This document shows, in pieces, positions 9,921 through 17,862 of a stretch of 64,000 bases of DNA (positions within the stretch are counted from its first letter, which is position 1; every line of letters starts with the position of its first letter). A program made the position numbers and the translations under genes. Origin of the DNA: Larkinella insperata (GTDB lineage Bacteria > Bacteroidota > Bacteroidia > Cytophagales > Spirosomataceae); assembly GCF_026248825.1 (NCBI RefSeq), contig NZ_CP110973.1, positions 6,221,501 through 6,285,500 on the forward strand. The letters run 5' to 3'. The notes beneath the pieces were generated by a model. The model ran no database searches. It was given only the letters and a program-made list of their open reading frames with translations, and was not told the DNA's origin.

Positions 9921-9947
9921 CCGCCCCGGCTAGTTCTGCCGGGGCGG
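9921..9947 (+). terminator. GC-rich hairpin, possible terminator or 3' stabiliser
   Basis: A perfect 10-base stem (CCGCCCCGGC with GCCGGGGCGG) and 7-base loop stand 12 bases after the PqaA-like stop. There is no clean T run after it, so it may only stabilise the upstream message or reduce read-through. Confidence 0.5.
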
Positions 9948-9969
9948 TCGAAAGCCTTATTACCCACCG

Positions 9970-11745
9970 ATGAAGTTCACCCTTACCCTGCCCCTCTTAG
10001 TTTCCGGTTTATTTTTCTCCTGCCAAAAGGAATCACAACCCGCCGACAACACCGTAAAAGCCGTAATGGACGGAGCCGTCACCCGGCTTTACCAAACGCT
10101 CCAACCCGAACAACTTGACACCATCAGCCAGGCGTATGTGCTCCAGTTTTTGACCGAACCCGAGAAGAAAGTCCTGGCCACGCAGTATATAACCTTCGAG
10201 GTAGACCAACCCGTTACGGTGTCAATCATGCGTCATCAGGACCAGAAAATTCCGCCCTTCTGGCTGAAAACCAGCGGCTTTAAAAAGACGAAACTCGTCG
10301 TCAAAAACGAAGAATACACCTACGAAGTGTGGCAGAAACCGTTCGAGGCCGGCAACGTGGAGCTGGGAATCAACGGCTTCGACAAACACCGACCCGTTTA
10401 TTTCATCAGCGTCGGCCCGCAGAAACCGGGCAACCCAGTAACGATCACCAACGTTTTTCCGGCGGATCAAACGCTGGCGATACTGCGGCTGGGCGCGTTC
10501 ACTTACCACGACTGGAGTGACCTTACCCTGACCGACGTGCCGGCGTCGCTGCGCGGCCAAACCCTGTTTCAGACCATTCGGGGCCGGGCGCGGGAAGCAC
10601 ACCTGATTGGGGCTTTTCGCAAAACCAGCACCCCCGCTACGGCCCAGCCCGACCAGGTTCTGCAAACGTGGAGCGGTGACGCGGCCACCACCCGCGATAT
10701 TCAATGGCGAACGGCGGCAACGGTTTCTGACGGCCTGGTGCAGTATTGGCCGCTGGGCACAACGGACACCCTGTCGGCCACGGCTTCGGTTTTCAAGATG
10801 GAAGACCGGCTGTTGCAGAATGACCGGTATGCAAACCGGTTCACAGCCAAGCTCACCGGACTCAAAGCCGGAAGTACGTACGGGTACCGGGTTGGCTCGA
10901 AAACCGGCTGGTCGAAAACCGCAACGTTTAAAACGCAGGCGGCCGCACCGGAGGGCTTTTCGTTTATCTGGTTTGGCGACACGCACAAGTCGCCGGACTG
11001 GGGCGCAATGGCCCAACAAACCGTCCGCCGACATCCCGAAATTGCCTTTTACTCCATCGCGGGCGATCTGGTCAGCACGGGTTTGCACCGCGACGAATGG
11101 GACGAACTCTGGCAGTACTCGGGCGGTATTTTCGCGCAGAAACCGCTGATGCCCATTCCCGGTAACCACGACAGCCAGGACGGGCTGGGCGCGGGGATGT
11201 ACCGGGAGATGTTCAGCCTGCCGAAAAACGGACCGAAAACGGCGGACGTTCCGGCCGAGCAAACGTACGCCTTTACGTACCAGAATGCCCTGTTTCTAAT
11301 GATCGACGCCACCTCGCCCATCGAAGCGCAAACCGCCTGGATCCAGGAGCAGCTTGCCAATTCCAAAGCCGACTGGAAGTTTGCCTTTTTCCATTTTCCG
11401 CCCTACAACTTCGAGGAAGATTACGCCGATATTCGCCGGCAGTGGGGCCGCCTGTTCGATCAGTACCACGTCGATATGGTCATGAGCGGCCACGTTCACT
11501 ACTACCTCCGCACCAAACCTATGTTGGCCGAAAAACCGGTTTCGTCGCCGTTGAAGGGAACGATTTACACCATCTCAATCGGGATTCCGAGCCACCACGA
11601 GGACTGGCCCGACGAACCCTACGCGCAGGTTCGTTACAACGACGGACCGTTTTATCAGCACCTGAAAATCGACGGCAAAAAGCTAGTTTACACGGTTTAC
11701 GACAAAGATAGCCGGGTGAAGGATGCGTTAACCATTACTAAGTAA
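9970..11745 (+). CDS. lipoprotein metallophosphoesterase with purple-acid-phosphatase-type N-domain
   Basis: This 591-residue lipoprotein (lipobox LFFSC, Cys18) has a beta-sandwich middle region (about 225-325) like the fibronectin-type N-domain of purple acid phosphatases. A calcineurin-like phosphoesterase domain follows. Metal-ligand motifs are visible in order: GDTH (near 335), GDLV (near 360), PGNHD (near 397), FFHFPPY (near 475) and SGHVHYY (near 507). The GDxxY tyrosine typical of true purple acid phosphatases is absent (GDLVSTG), so a general phosphomonoesterase or phosphodiesterase is the safer call. It is followed after 5 bases by the glycerophosphodiesterase gene, which suggests joint release of phosphate from organic phosphates. 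Confidence 0.85.
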   Translation: MKFTLTLPLLVSGLFFSCQKESQPADNTVKAVMDGAVTRLYQTLQPEQLDTISQAYVLQFLTEPEKKVLATQYITFEVDQPVTVSIMRHQDQKIPPFWLKTSGFKKTKLVVKNEEYTYEVWQKPFEAGNVELGINGFDKHRPVYFISVGPQKPGNPVTITNVFPADQTLAILRLGAFTYHDWSDLTLTDVPASLRGQTLFQTIRGRAREAHLIGAFRKTSTPATAQPDQVLQTWSGDAATTRDIQWRTAATVSDGLVQYWPLGTTDTLSATASVFKMEDRLLQNDRYANRFTAKLTGLKAGSTYGYRVGSKTGWSKTATFKTQAAAPEGFSFIWFGDTHKSPDWGAMAQQTVRRHPEIAFYSIAGDLVSTGLHRDEWDELWQYSGGIFAQKPLMPIPGNHDSQDGLGAGMYREMFSLPKNGPKTADVPAEQTYAFTYQNALFLMIDATSPIEAQTAWIQEQLANSKADWKFAFFHFPPYNFEEDYADIRRQWGRLFDQYHVDMVMSGHVHYYLRTKPMLAEKPVSSPLKGTIYTISIGIPSHHEDWPDEPYAQVRYNDGPFYQHLKIDGKKLVYTVYDKDSRVKDALTITK

Positions 11746-11750
11746 TCCTG

Positions 11751-12533
11751 ATGCGATCTTACTTTCTGCTTTTGTTCTGGGCGGTGTTTCAACTTCCGGC
11801 GTTTGCCCAAACCGCCATTTCGGCCCACCGGGGTTCATCGCTCGTAGCCCCGGAAAACACGCTGGCGACGTTCCGGACGGTTTTGCAATGGCCGGTCAGT
11901 TACCTCGAAATCGACGTTCGAACCACCCGGGACGGGCAATTAGTCATTCTGCACGACGGCAATCTGGACCGCACCACGAACGGTTCGGGGCCGGTTCAGA
12001 ACCGGACGCTGGCCGAGCTGAAACAACTTTCGGCGGGCAAAGGCTTCGGCGAATCGTTCAACGAAGAGCGGATTCCGACGCTGAAGGAAGTGGGGCGGCT
12101 GCTGCGCGACTGGAATCAAACGAGCACCCGGAAAGTTCATCTTTACGTCGATTGTAAGGCCGTGCAACCCCAGAAGCTGGTTGATGAACTGGCTGAACTG
12201 AATCTGCTGGACGATGCCGTTTTTTACGGTTCCGACGCCTTTCTGATGGCGCTAAAGCAGGCGTTTCCCCGGGCGAAACTCATGCCCTCGCTGCGGAGCG
12301 CCGACGAGATGACCGCCAAGGTTCAGCAGTTGCAGCCCTACGCGTTTGACGTCCGCTGGCCCTCGCTGACGGCCGAACTGATCCAGCGAATTCACGCCCA
12401 CGGGATTCGGGTGTTTTCCGACGCGCTGGACTTTTTCGAAACACCGGAACACTACCGGAAAGCCGCCCAAATGGGCGTGGATGTAATCCAGACGGATTTT
12501 GTGGAGCGGGTGAGTCAGGCGCTGAAAAAATAG
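11751..12533 (+). CDS. exported glycerophosphodiester phosphodiesterase
   Basis: This 260-residue protein has a signal peptide (ending FAQ near residue 20). It shows the GDPD TIM-barrel signatures: AHRG at 25-28, APENT, then EIDVRTTRDGQLVILHD near 53-69, where the Glu, Asp and His residues bind metal and act in catalysis. The family hydrolyses glycerophosphodiesters such as glycerophosphocholine to glycerol-3-phosphate and an alcohol. Length is normal for the family. It lies 5 bases after the metallophosphoesterase, so the pair is likely co-translated and acts sequentially: the diester first, then the monoester. Confidence 0.92.
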   Translation: MRSYFLLLFWAVFQLPAFAQTAISAHRGSSLVAPENTLATFRTVLQWPVSYLEIDVRTTRDGQLVILHDGNLDRTTNGSGPVQNRTLAELKQLSAGKGFGESFNEERIPTLKEVGRLLRDWNQTSTRKVHLYVDCKAVQPQKLVDELAELNLLDDAVFYGSDAFLMALKQAFPRAKLMPSLRSADEMTAKVQQLQPYAFDVRWPSLTAELIQRIHAHGIRVFSDALDFFETPEHYRKAAQMGVDVIQTDFVERVSQALKK

Positions 12534-12560
12534 TAAGCAACGTGTTACCTTGCCTCCCTT

Positions 12561-12965
12561 ATGCCAAATACCGTCATCGATAAATTAGCCTGGATTGAGT
12601 TGAAAGGCAAATCCATCCTTTCCACAAAGACGTATGGGAAGGACAAGTATTACATTCCGGGCGGCAAACGGGAAGTCGGCGAAACGGATGAACAGGCTCT
12701 GTTTCGTGAAATCAACGAAGAGCTGACGGTCGAAATAGACGTAGCCACGCTCAAACCCATGGGCATTTTCCGCGCTCAGGCCCACGGACACCCGGCGGGC
12801 GTTTTGGTACAAATGACCTGTTACTCGGCCGACTACAGCGGGCAGCTGAAAGCCAATGCCGAAATTGAGGAAATCCGGTGGCTGACCTACGCAGATAAAG
12901 ACCGTGTTTCGGAGGTTGATCAGGTAATCTTTGACTATCTAAAGCAAAGAAACTTACTAGGCTAG
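12561..12965 (+). CDS. Nudix hydrolase
   Basis: A 134-residue cytoplasmic protein with a Nudix box at 35-57 (GKREVGE...REINEEL). All metal-binding acidic residues are present; the usual second glycine of the box is threonine. Nudix enzymes hydrolyse nucleoside diphosphates linked to another group; the substrate cannot be told from the sequence. It starts 28 bases after the GDPD gene but need not be functionally related to it. Length is typical for a single-domain Nudix protein. Confidence 0.9.
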   Translation: MPNTVIDKLAWIELKGKSILSTKTYGKDKYYIPGGKREVGETDEQALFREINEELTVEIDVATLKPMGIFRAQAHGHPAGVLVQMTCYSADYSGQLKANAEIEEIRWLTYADKDRVSEVDQVIFDYLKQRNLLG

Positions 12966-13049
12966 GGCCCTGCTGTCAACAATGGCCGCACAGTTGGCCG
13001 AACCTGAACAGTAGCGGCCAAACAAAAAATTAAAGTCCTTTTAAACTGC

Positions 13050-13793
13050 ATGGAACCAGCGCTCAGGCCCTTCTGGAATCGTTTTTTTCGATTCGATCAA
13101 ACGTTCGGGTTCGTATTGCTTCTGATGGTCTGCGTGCCCCGGTTCCTGATCGTTCTGCGCGCCAACAGCACCGGCAGTTACGGTTCCTTATCCTTGATCA
13201 TGGTGATCTCGGCGCTGCTGCCCTTCGTTTTTTTAACAAAAACCGGAAGAAGAAAGGCCGGAATTTCCAGACCGAAGCGGTATTCCTGGCTGCTTTATGG
13301 GTTCCTGATCGGTATTTTGTTCAGCCTGCTTCTCTATTTTCTGGGCGATTTACTTTATGAAAACACGCCCAGCAATTGGTACCGCTACATTGGAAGAACC
13401 TACAAAATACCGCACCCGCTTACGCCGGAAGACAAACTGATTTACTTTTCCATTTTTGCCGCGACCGGTATGCTTTTCAGTCCCGTTGGCGAAGAGTTGT
13501 TCTTCAGGGGTATTGTTCACGCAAGTCTGGCAACCTCTCTGGGCGAAACCAGAGCCTCTTTCGTTGACAGCTGGGCTTTCGCCCTGACCCATATTTCGCA
13601 TTTTGGTTTGGTGTATCTGTCCGGTGCGTGGCAATTCCTGCCAGTCCCCGCGTTTTTGTGGGTCGTTGCGATGTACGCCGTAAGCCGTTTATTCTTCCTA
13701 TGCCGCCAGCACGCCGGTTCGATTCTGGGGGCAATCAGCTGCCACGCGGGTTTCAACCTGGGAATGACCTATAGCATTTTCTATCTCTTATGA
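13050..13793 (+). CDS. CPBP-family intramembrane metalloprotease
   Basis: A 247-residue membrane protein with several hydrophobic segments. It carries the three conserved CPBP (Abi/CAAX protease-type) motifs: GEELFFRG near 146-153 (EExxxR), HISHF near 181-185, and CHAGFN near 232-237 (HxxxN). These residues line the intramembrane active site in characterised relatives. Roles in this family range from prenyl-protein-type proteolysis to bacteriocin self-immunity; none can be assigned here. It converges with the histidine kinase gene at 13822. Confidence 0.85.
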   Translation: MEPALRPFWNRFFRFDQTFGFVLLLMVCVPRFLIVLRANSTGSYGSLSLIMVISALLPFVFLTKTGRRKAGISRPKRYSWLLYGFLIGILFSLLLYFLGDLLYENTPSNWYRYIGRTYKIPHPLTPEDKLIYFSIFAATGMLFSPVGEELFFRGIVHASLATSLGETRASFVDSWAFALTHISHFGLVYLSGAWQFLPVPAFLWVVAMYAVSRLFFLCRQHAGSILGAISCHAGFNLGMTYSIFYLL

Positions 13794-13821
13794 ACGGGCT
13801 CCGGAAAGCGGTAGTGCCGGG

Positions 13822-15150
13822 TCAGACGCCCAGCGGCAACTCCAGGTAAAAGGTGGTGCCCACGCCTTCTGTGCTTTCATACCAGAGTTTTCCGTTTTGT
13901 GCTTCGGCGTATTCCTTGCAGAGAAAAAGGCCCAGACCCACGCCCTTTTCCTTGTTGGTACCGTACGTTGGCTGCGCTTTGAGCGAAAATATGCGGCTCT
14001 TTTCCTCGTCCGGGATTCCCAAACCGGTGTCTTTTACCGTGATCAGGCAGGTCTTTTCCAGCCGGGTCGTCTCAACGGTAATGGAACCGCCCGTGGGCGT
14101 AAACTTGATGGCATTTCCCACCAGGTTGCGGACGATTAACTGAAGCATGGCGTGATCGGCCAGCACATGGAGCGTCAGATCAACCCGAAAATCCTGCCGG
14201 ATCGCTTTGTTGTCCAGTAAAGGCTTAAAAATCGCCATGATGGGTTGCAGGCAACTGGAGACGTTCACCATCGTCAGCGAAACTTTGGTGCCGCTCATCT
14301 GCGTGGTCGACCAGGACAACAGATTGTACAGCATTTCCTGCGTGTAATTAACCCCGTCCATCAGCTGCGTTTCAATCATTTTACGGTCGTCGGCCTCCAG
14401 TTCAATTTCTTTCAGCACCTCCAGGTAATGTTGAACCGACGCCAACGGCGACTGTAAATCGTGTGAAACAATGGAAAACAGCTTGTTTTTCTCCTCGTTC
14501 AGCCGTTCCAGCACCACCGACCGCTCCTCCACGCGTTTTCGCTCCCGTTTGTAGGCCCGGGTAAAAAAGAGGGTTCCGAAATAGAGGAAAACAACCGTAA
14601 CGAGGTAGGTCAAGGCCAGATCCAGGGTGTGCGTCAGGCGGTCCTGGTGCTTCTCAACAATCAACTCCGGGTGCAGGTATTCGACCGTTAAAAGCCCCAG
14701 CACCACCAACATGTTGAAGGCGACCCAAAACAACGAATGCCGGGCAGGTGCGGTAATCAGGAGCAGAAACAGGGTAATTGAAAAGCTGAGCAGCGAGGAC
14801 CCGACCATGCCGGCGCTGTAAAAATAATTGACGCTAAACAGCACCATGAGTACGCACCCCGCTAGCGTCAGGGCAAGGACAAATTTGCTTCGAATCCGGG
14901 TGAGGTAGTAAATATAGAAACCGGTCAGAAAAAGCGCCAGACAGATCCATCCGGTTTCGGGAAGCCCCATCACGAAGCTAGAAACGACGTTGAAGGCCAT
15001 CACCAGGATGGTCAGCAGGCAGACGGAATGAAAAATGCGTTCTTCGAGCGCAAACTCATCCGGACTTCCAATAAGCTTACGAAACGTTGATTGAACGGTT
15101 TTCAAACTAAACTCTTTGTCTCCTTTGTGTGCACACAAAGATATAAACAA
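13822..15150 (-). CDS. membrane sensor histidine kinase, orphan
   Basis: This 442-residue protein has about six N-terminal membrane helices (residues about 45-200) and a short coiled-coil linker. A dimerisation domain contains the phospho-acceptor His230 (VSHDLQSPLASV). A HATPase domain follows, with N box (NLVGNAIKFTP), G1 (DTGLGIPD) and G2 (GVGLGLFLCKEYAE). There is no separate periplasmic sensor domain, so the membrane helices themselves may sense the signal. No response regulator is encoded nearby, so it is an orphan kinase. The start ATG at 15150 is the first in frame; a TTG 16 codons downstream (before KTVQSTF) is an alternative. Confidence 0.92.
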   Translation of the reverse strand: MFISLCAHKGDKEFSLKTVQSTFRKLIGSPDEFALEERIFHSVCLLTILVMAFNVVSSFVMGLPETGWICLALFLTGFYIYYLTRIRSKFVLALTLAGCVLMVLFSVNYFYSAGMVGSSLLSFSITLFLLLITAPARHSLFWVAFNMLVVLGLLTVEYLHPELIVEKHQDRLTHTLDLALTYLVTVVFLYFGTLFFTRAYKRERKRVEERSVVLERLNEEKNKLFSIVSHDLQSPLASVQHYLEVLKEIELEADDRKMIETQLMDGVNYTQEMLYNLLSWSTTQMSGTKVSLTMVNVSSCLQPIMAIFKPLLDNKAIRQDFRVDLTLHVLADHAMLQLIVRNLVGNAIKFTPTGGSITVETTRLEKTCLITVKDTGLGIPDEEKSRIFSLKAQPTYGTNKEKGVGLGLFLCKEYAEAQNGKLWYESTEGVGTTFYLELPLGV

Positions 15151-15203
15151 AATGTAACCAGTTCAGCGCGTTTTGACAACCGTCCAATCAAATTACTTCG
15201 TTT

Positions 15204-15392
15204 TTATGACCGGCGTTTGGCCGGGCGGGGCCGGTACACAAACCAGCCGATGACCACCAGCGGGATGCCCAGCGTCAGCCAGGAAACAAAATCCAGCAGA
15301 CCGTCGCCCACCAGGGCGGCAATCAACCCAACCAGACTCAGGATAGCCAGGATGATGGGAACGGTCCAGACGCGCCAGAAACTACGATTCAT
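15204..15392 (-). CDS. small two-helix membrane protein
   Basis: This 62-residue protein has two hydrophobic stretches (about 10-30 and 36-52) and a basic C-terminal tail (RPRPAKRRS). Its ATG overlaps the stop codon of the PepSY gene by four bases, typical of translational coupling, which supports it being real. I do not recognise a family. The position suggests that it assists the PepSY protein or completes the uptake cluster. Confidence 0.75.
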   Translation of the reverse strand: MNRSFWRVWTVPIILAILSLVGLIAALVGDGLLDFVSWLTLGIPLVVIGWFVYRPRPAKRRS

Positions 15393-16594
15393 ACCCCTTC
15401 TCCTTTCTGCTCACTGAGCGTTAAGATTTCGGATTCTTCCACGTTCCGGCTGCTTTTGGTCCGGCTAGCCTGTTCCATCCGGGCCAGTTGCGCTTTTGTG
15501 GCTTTGTTGCGGGCAAACCAAAGATACAACCCGCTGGCGAGCACCACAATGGTGATGATGTCGAAGATTGCCCAGATGATTTTCAGGGGGAGCCCGCCGT
15601 AATCGCCGAAGTGCAGCGGCTGCGAAAGAAACAGCGCGTTGACGTACCACGGCATTTCCCGCATGTCGGTCAGCTTCCCGGTTTTGGCATCCACCAGCGC
15701 GGGGCGCACCAGCCGCTCGGTCAGGGGCGTTTTGCCTTTCACAAAAATGGCGTAGTGGTGTTTGCTGCTAAACGGCGTTCCCGGATAAGCCGCCAGGTAC
15801 GGCTCCATACCCGAATCGGCTTTCCGGGCTATTCGGAATGCCTGATCCAGCGAACTGAGCTGGCCGGTCAGCGGAGCCGCCTTTTTGTAGGGCGCCGTCA
15901 TTTCGGAGAGCTGGCCCATCTGCCACAATCCGAGCACCACTTCCGACAAGGTGTTGATCACGCCCGTAAAACCAACAACCGTGGCCCAGGCAATCGTGAC
16001 CACGCCGAGCAGATTGTGCAAATCGAGCCATTTCAACCGCGTCGATTTTTCAGTGCGAATCATCCCGAAATCAAACCGTTTCATGATCGGGCCGTACAGC
16101 ATCAATCCCGAAACGATGGCAATCACGAACAGGATGCCCATCAACCCGAGGAACAGCTTGCCGCCAATGCCCATGAACATATCGACGTGCAGTTGCAGCA
16201 TCACGTACATGAAGCCCTCCTGGTAGTTCGGTTCCTCCAGAATCTTCGCCGTCCGCTCGTCGAGAATCACGGTTTTAAAGTTGTCCGGTGGCGCATCAAT
16301 GGAGTCCGACAGACTCAGCGCAACGGTATTCGGCTGGTGTTCATCCCAGTACAGATACCGGATCACTTTCGCAGGGTTGGCCTTCAGACCCGTTTCCACC
16401 AACTTGTCCAGACTGGCCCTGGGCGTGTTGGCGGGCAGGTCGGGGGCCAGTTGTTTGCCTTCCAGTTCTTCAATTTCCTCGTGGAAGATCAGCGGCAGCC
16501 CCGTCAGGCAGAGCATCAGAAGGAACGCCGTGCAGATCAGGCTGGTCCATTTGTGAATCTGGAACCAGGTTTTGACACTTTTCGTCGTACTCAT
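15389..16594 (-). CDS. PepSY-domain transmembrane protein (iron/metallophore-associated)
   Basis: A 401-residue inner-membrane protein from ATG 16594 (MSTTKSVKTWFQIHKW); a TTG at 16603 is a weaker upstream start. It has the PepSY-associated arrangement: one helix at the N-terminus (ICTAFLLMLCLTGLPLIF), a periplasmic loop, a pair of helices near 145-165 and 200-220, and a last helix near 345-365. Proteins of this type are often encoded next to siderophore receptors and are proposed reductases that release iron from ferric chelates. The gene lies 35 bases after the DUF4374 gene and overlaps the small membrane-protein gene downstream. Confidence 0.9.
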   Translation of the reverse strand: MSTTKSVKTWFQIHKWTSLICTAFLLMLCLTGLPLIFHEEIEELEGKQLAPDLPANTPRASLDKLVETGLKANPAKVIRYLYWDEHQPNTVALSLSDSIDAPPDNFKTVILDERTAKILEEPNYQEGFMYVMLQLHVDMFMGIGGKLFLGLMGILFVIAIVSGLMLYGPIMKRFDFGMIRTEKSTRLKWLDLHNLLGVVTIAWATVVGFTGVINTLSEVVLGLWQMGQLSEMTAPYKKAAPLTGQLSSLDQAFRIARKADSGMEPYLAAYPGTPFSSKHHYAIFVKGKTPLTERLVRPALVDAKTGKLTDMREMPWYVNALFLSQPLHFGDYGGLPLKIIWAIFDIITIVVLASGLYLWFARNKATKAQLARMEQASRTKSSRNVEESEILTLSEQKGEGV

Positions 16595-16629
16595 GGCGAT
16601 CAAGTTAAGAATTTACTGGATTCATTCGC

Positions 16630-17835
16630 TTACGGCAACTTGGCAAATCCCCAGGTGAAGCCTTCGTGCGGATTGTTGAACACCTGCGTGGCCTTGGTGA
16701 CGTCCAGCACGTAATAGCCGTCGACTTTCTGCGCTTTGTTCTTAACCCAAAAATAGATTTTTCCGTCGATTTCGGTAATGGCCTGCTCGTTGGCGAAGCT
16801 GTAGTGGTGCTGCGGCATGCCTTCGATTTTGGTTTTCTGCATCGTTGTCATGTCCACCACGTAATAATCCCAGATGATGGATTGCAGGTTGCTGTAGTCG
16901 GCCTTTAACGGTTCCGACGGGAATTCCAGGTAGATTTTCCCGCCTTTCACCAGCGCCGTAGAAATGGCTGTCGATGCCTGGAATTCCGTTCCTTTCAGCT
17001 TCCAGGTGCGGTCAAAGTCGGTTTCGCCTTTCTTAATCCGGATGATGGCGGCATTGGTAAAACCGTCGGCCAGGCCCGAGCTGTAAAGATACAAAGCGCC
17101 GTCGTCGCCCATCGTCCACATTTTGTTCCCCGACGAACCCCAGCCAATGCCTTTCTGGCCGTCGTATTTGATGGTCTTCTCCAGCTTGTCGGTCGCCATG
17201 TCGATCACGGCAAACTCCACATAATTATACAGGTCGTCGCCAAATCCCTGCTGCGCTTTGGTGCCGTATGAAATGCCCGCGTACAACTTACCATCCTTGG
17301 CCGCCAGGGTGTGCTTGCCGATGGCCTGGTATTCCACGCCCGCCTTCTGCAACGATGACAGGTCGATTTCGCCCGTGCGCTGCATGGTGGTCGGATTGAA
17401 TTTTTGCAGTTTCAACGTGCCCCGTGTTTCGTCAAGGTAAAAGCCGCTGGTTTCGGAAACCACCAGAAACTGCGTCGCTCCGGCAATGAATCCATCGTCT
17501 TTGATGCTCCCGTCGTCGGTTACCGTAAACTTCTGTAAGCCCACCTCGCCTGCCGCGTTGGCCCGGTTGAACAACCATTTCCCAAATGTCCGAAAGCCGA
17601 AGGACTGCTTGAGTTGCAGCGATTTGGGCTGAATATCCGTGATGGTTCCGGTTGGCATTCCCTTAAAAGCCGTCAGGTAGCCCGGCGCCTGAAATTGCAC
17701 CACATCCGTCATCAGCACGTAATTGGCTTCATTGCTGGACGGCGGAGTCGGCTCATCGGTGTTGTTATTGGAGCAACCCGACAAGAAAGCGAGGGTCAGG
17801 CCGGAAAGGGCAAGTTGGACAAAGACTTTTTTCAT
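16630..17835 (-). CDS. DUF4374 lipoprotein
   Basis: This 401-residue protein has a lipoprotein signal (LAFLSGC, Cys21) followed by an Asn/Thr/Pro linker. The rest looks like a beta-propeller with repeated short strands. It matches my recollection of DUF4374 proteins, which in Bacteroidota occur between TonB siderophore receptors and PepSY proteins; their biochemical role is not established. Spacing of 27 bases from the receptor gene and 35 bases to the PepSY gene indicates one operon. It may bind the ferric chelate or heme in the periplasm or on the surface; that is inference. Confidence 0.85.
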   Translation of the reverse strand: MKKVFVQLALSGLTLAFLSGCSNNNTDEPTPPSSNEANYVLMTDVVQFQAPGYLTAFKGMPTGTITDIQPKSLQLKQSFGFRTFGKWLFNRANAAGEVGLQKFTVTDDGSIKDDGFIAGATQFLVVSETSGFYLDETRGTLKLQKFNPTTMQRTGEIDLSSLQKAGVEYQAIGKHTLAAKDGKLYAGISYGTKAQQGFGDDLYNYVEFAVIDMATDKLEKTIKYDGQKGIGWGSSGNKMWTMGDDGALYLYSSGLADGFTNAAIIRIKKGETDFDRTWKLKGTEFQASTAISTALVKGGKIYLEFPSEPLKADYSNLQSIIWDYYVVDMTTMQKTKIEGMPQHHYSFANEQAITEIDGKIYFWVKNKAQKVDGYYVLDVTKATQVFNNPHEGFTWGFAKLP

Positions 17836-17862
17836 GATAGATGGGTATTATTATGAACAGAT

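Noticed and set aside
9970..11745. True purple acid phosphatase
   Set aside because: The iron-ligating tyrosine of the GDxxY motif is absent (GDLVSTG), so a general metallophosphoesterase is the safer call.
12994..13021. TTGGCCG/CGGCCAA stem as a terminator after the Nudix gene
   Set aside because: Only 7 pairs, a 14-base loop, and no T run on the coding strand.
15488..16714. Long open frame (408 codons) on the plus strand across the PepSY gene
   Set aside because: It mirrors the codon bias of the PepSY gene, is rich in Arg, His and Gln, has no domain, and overlaps a well-supported gene. The same holds for long antisense frames at 22539-23420, 29159-31135 and 56640-58178.
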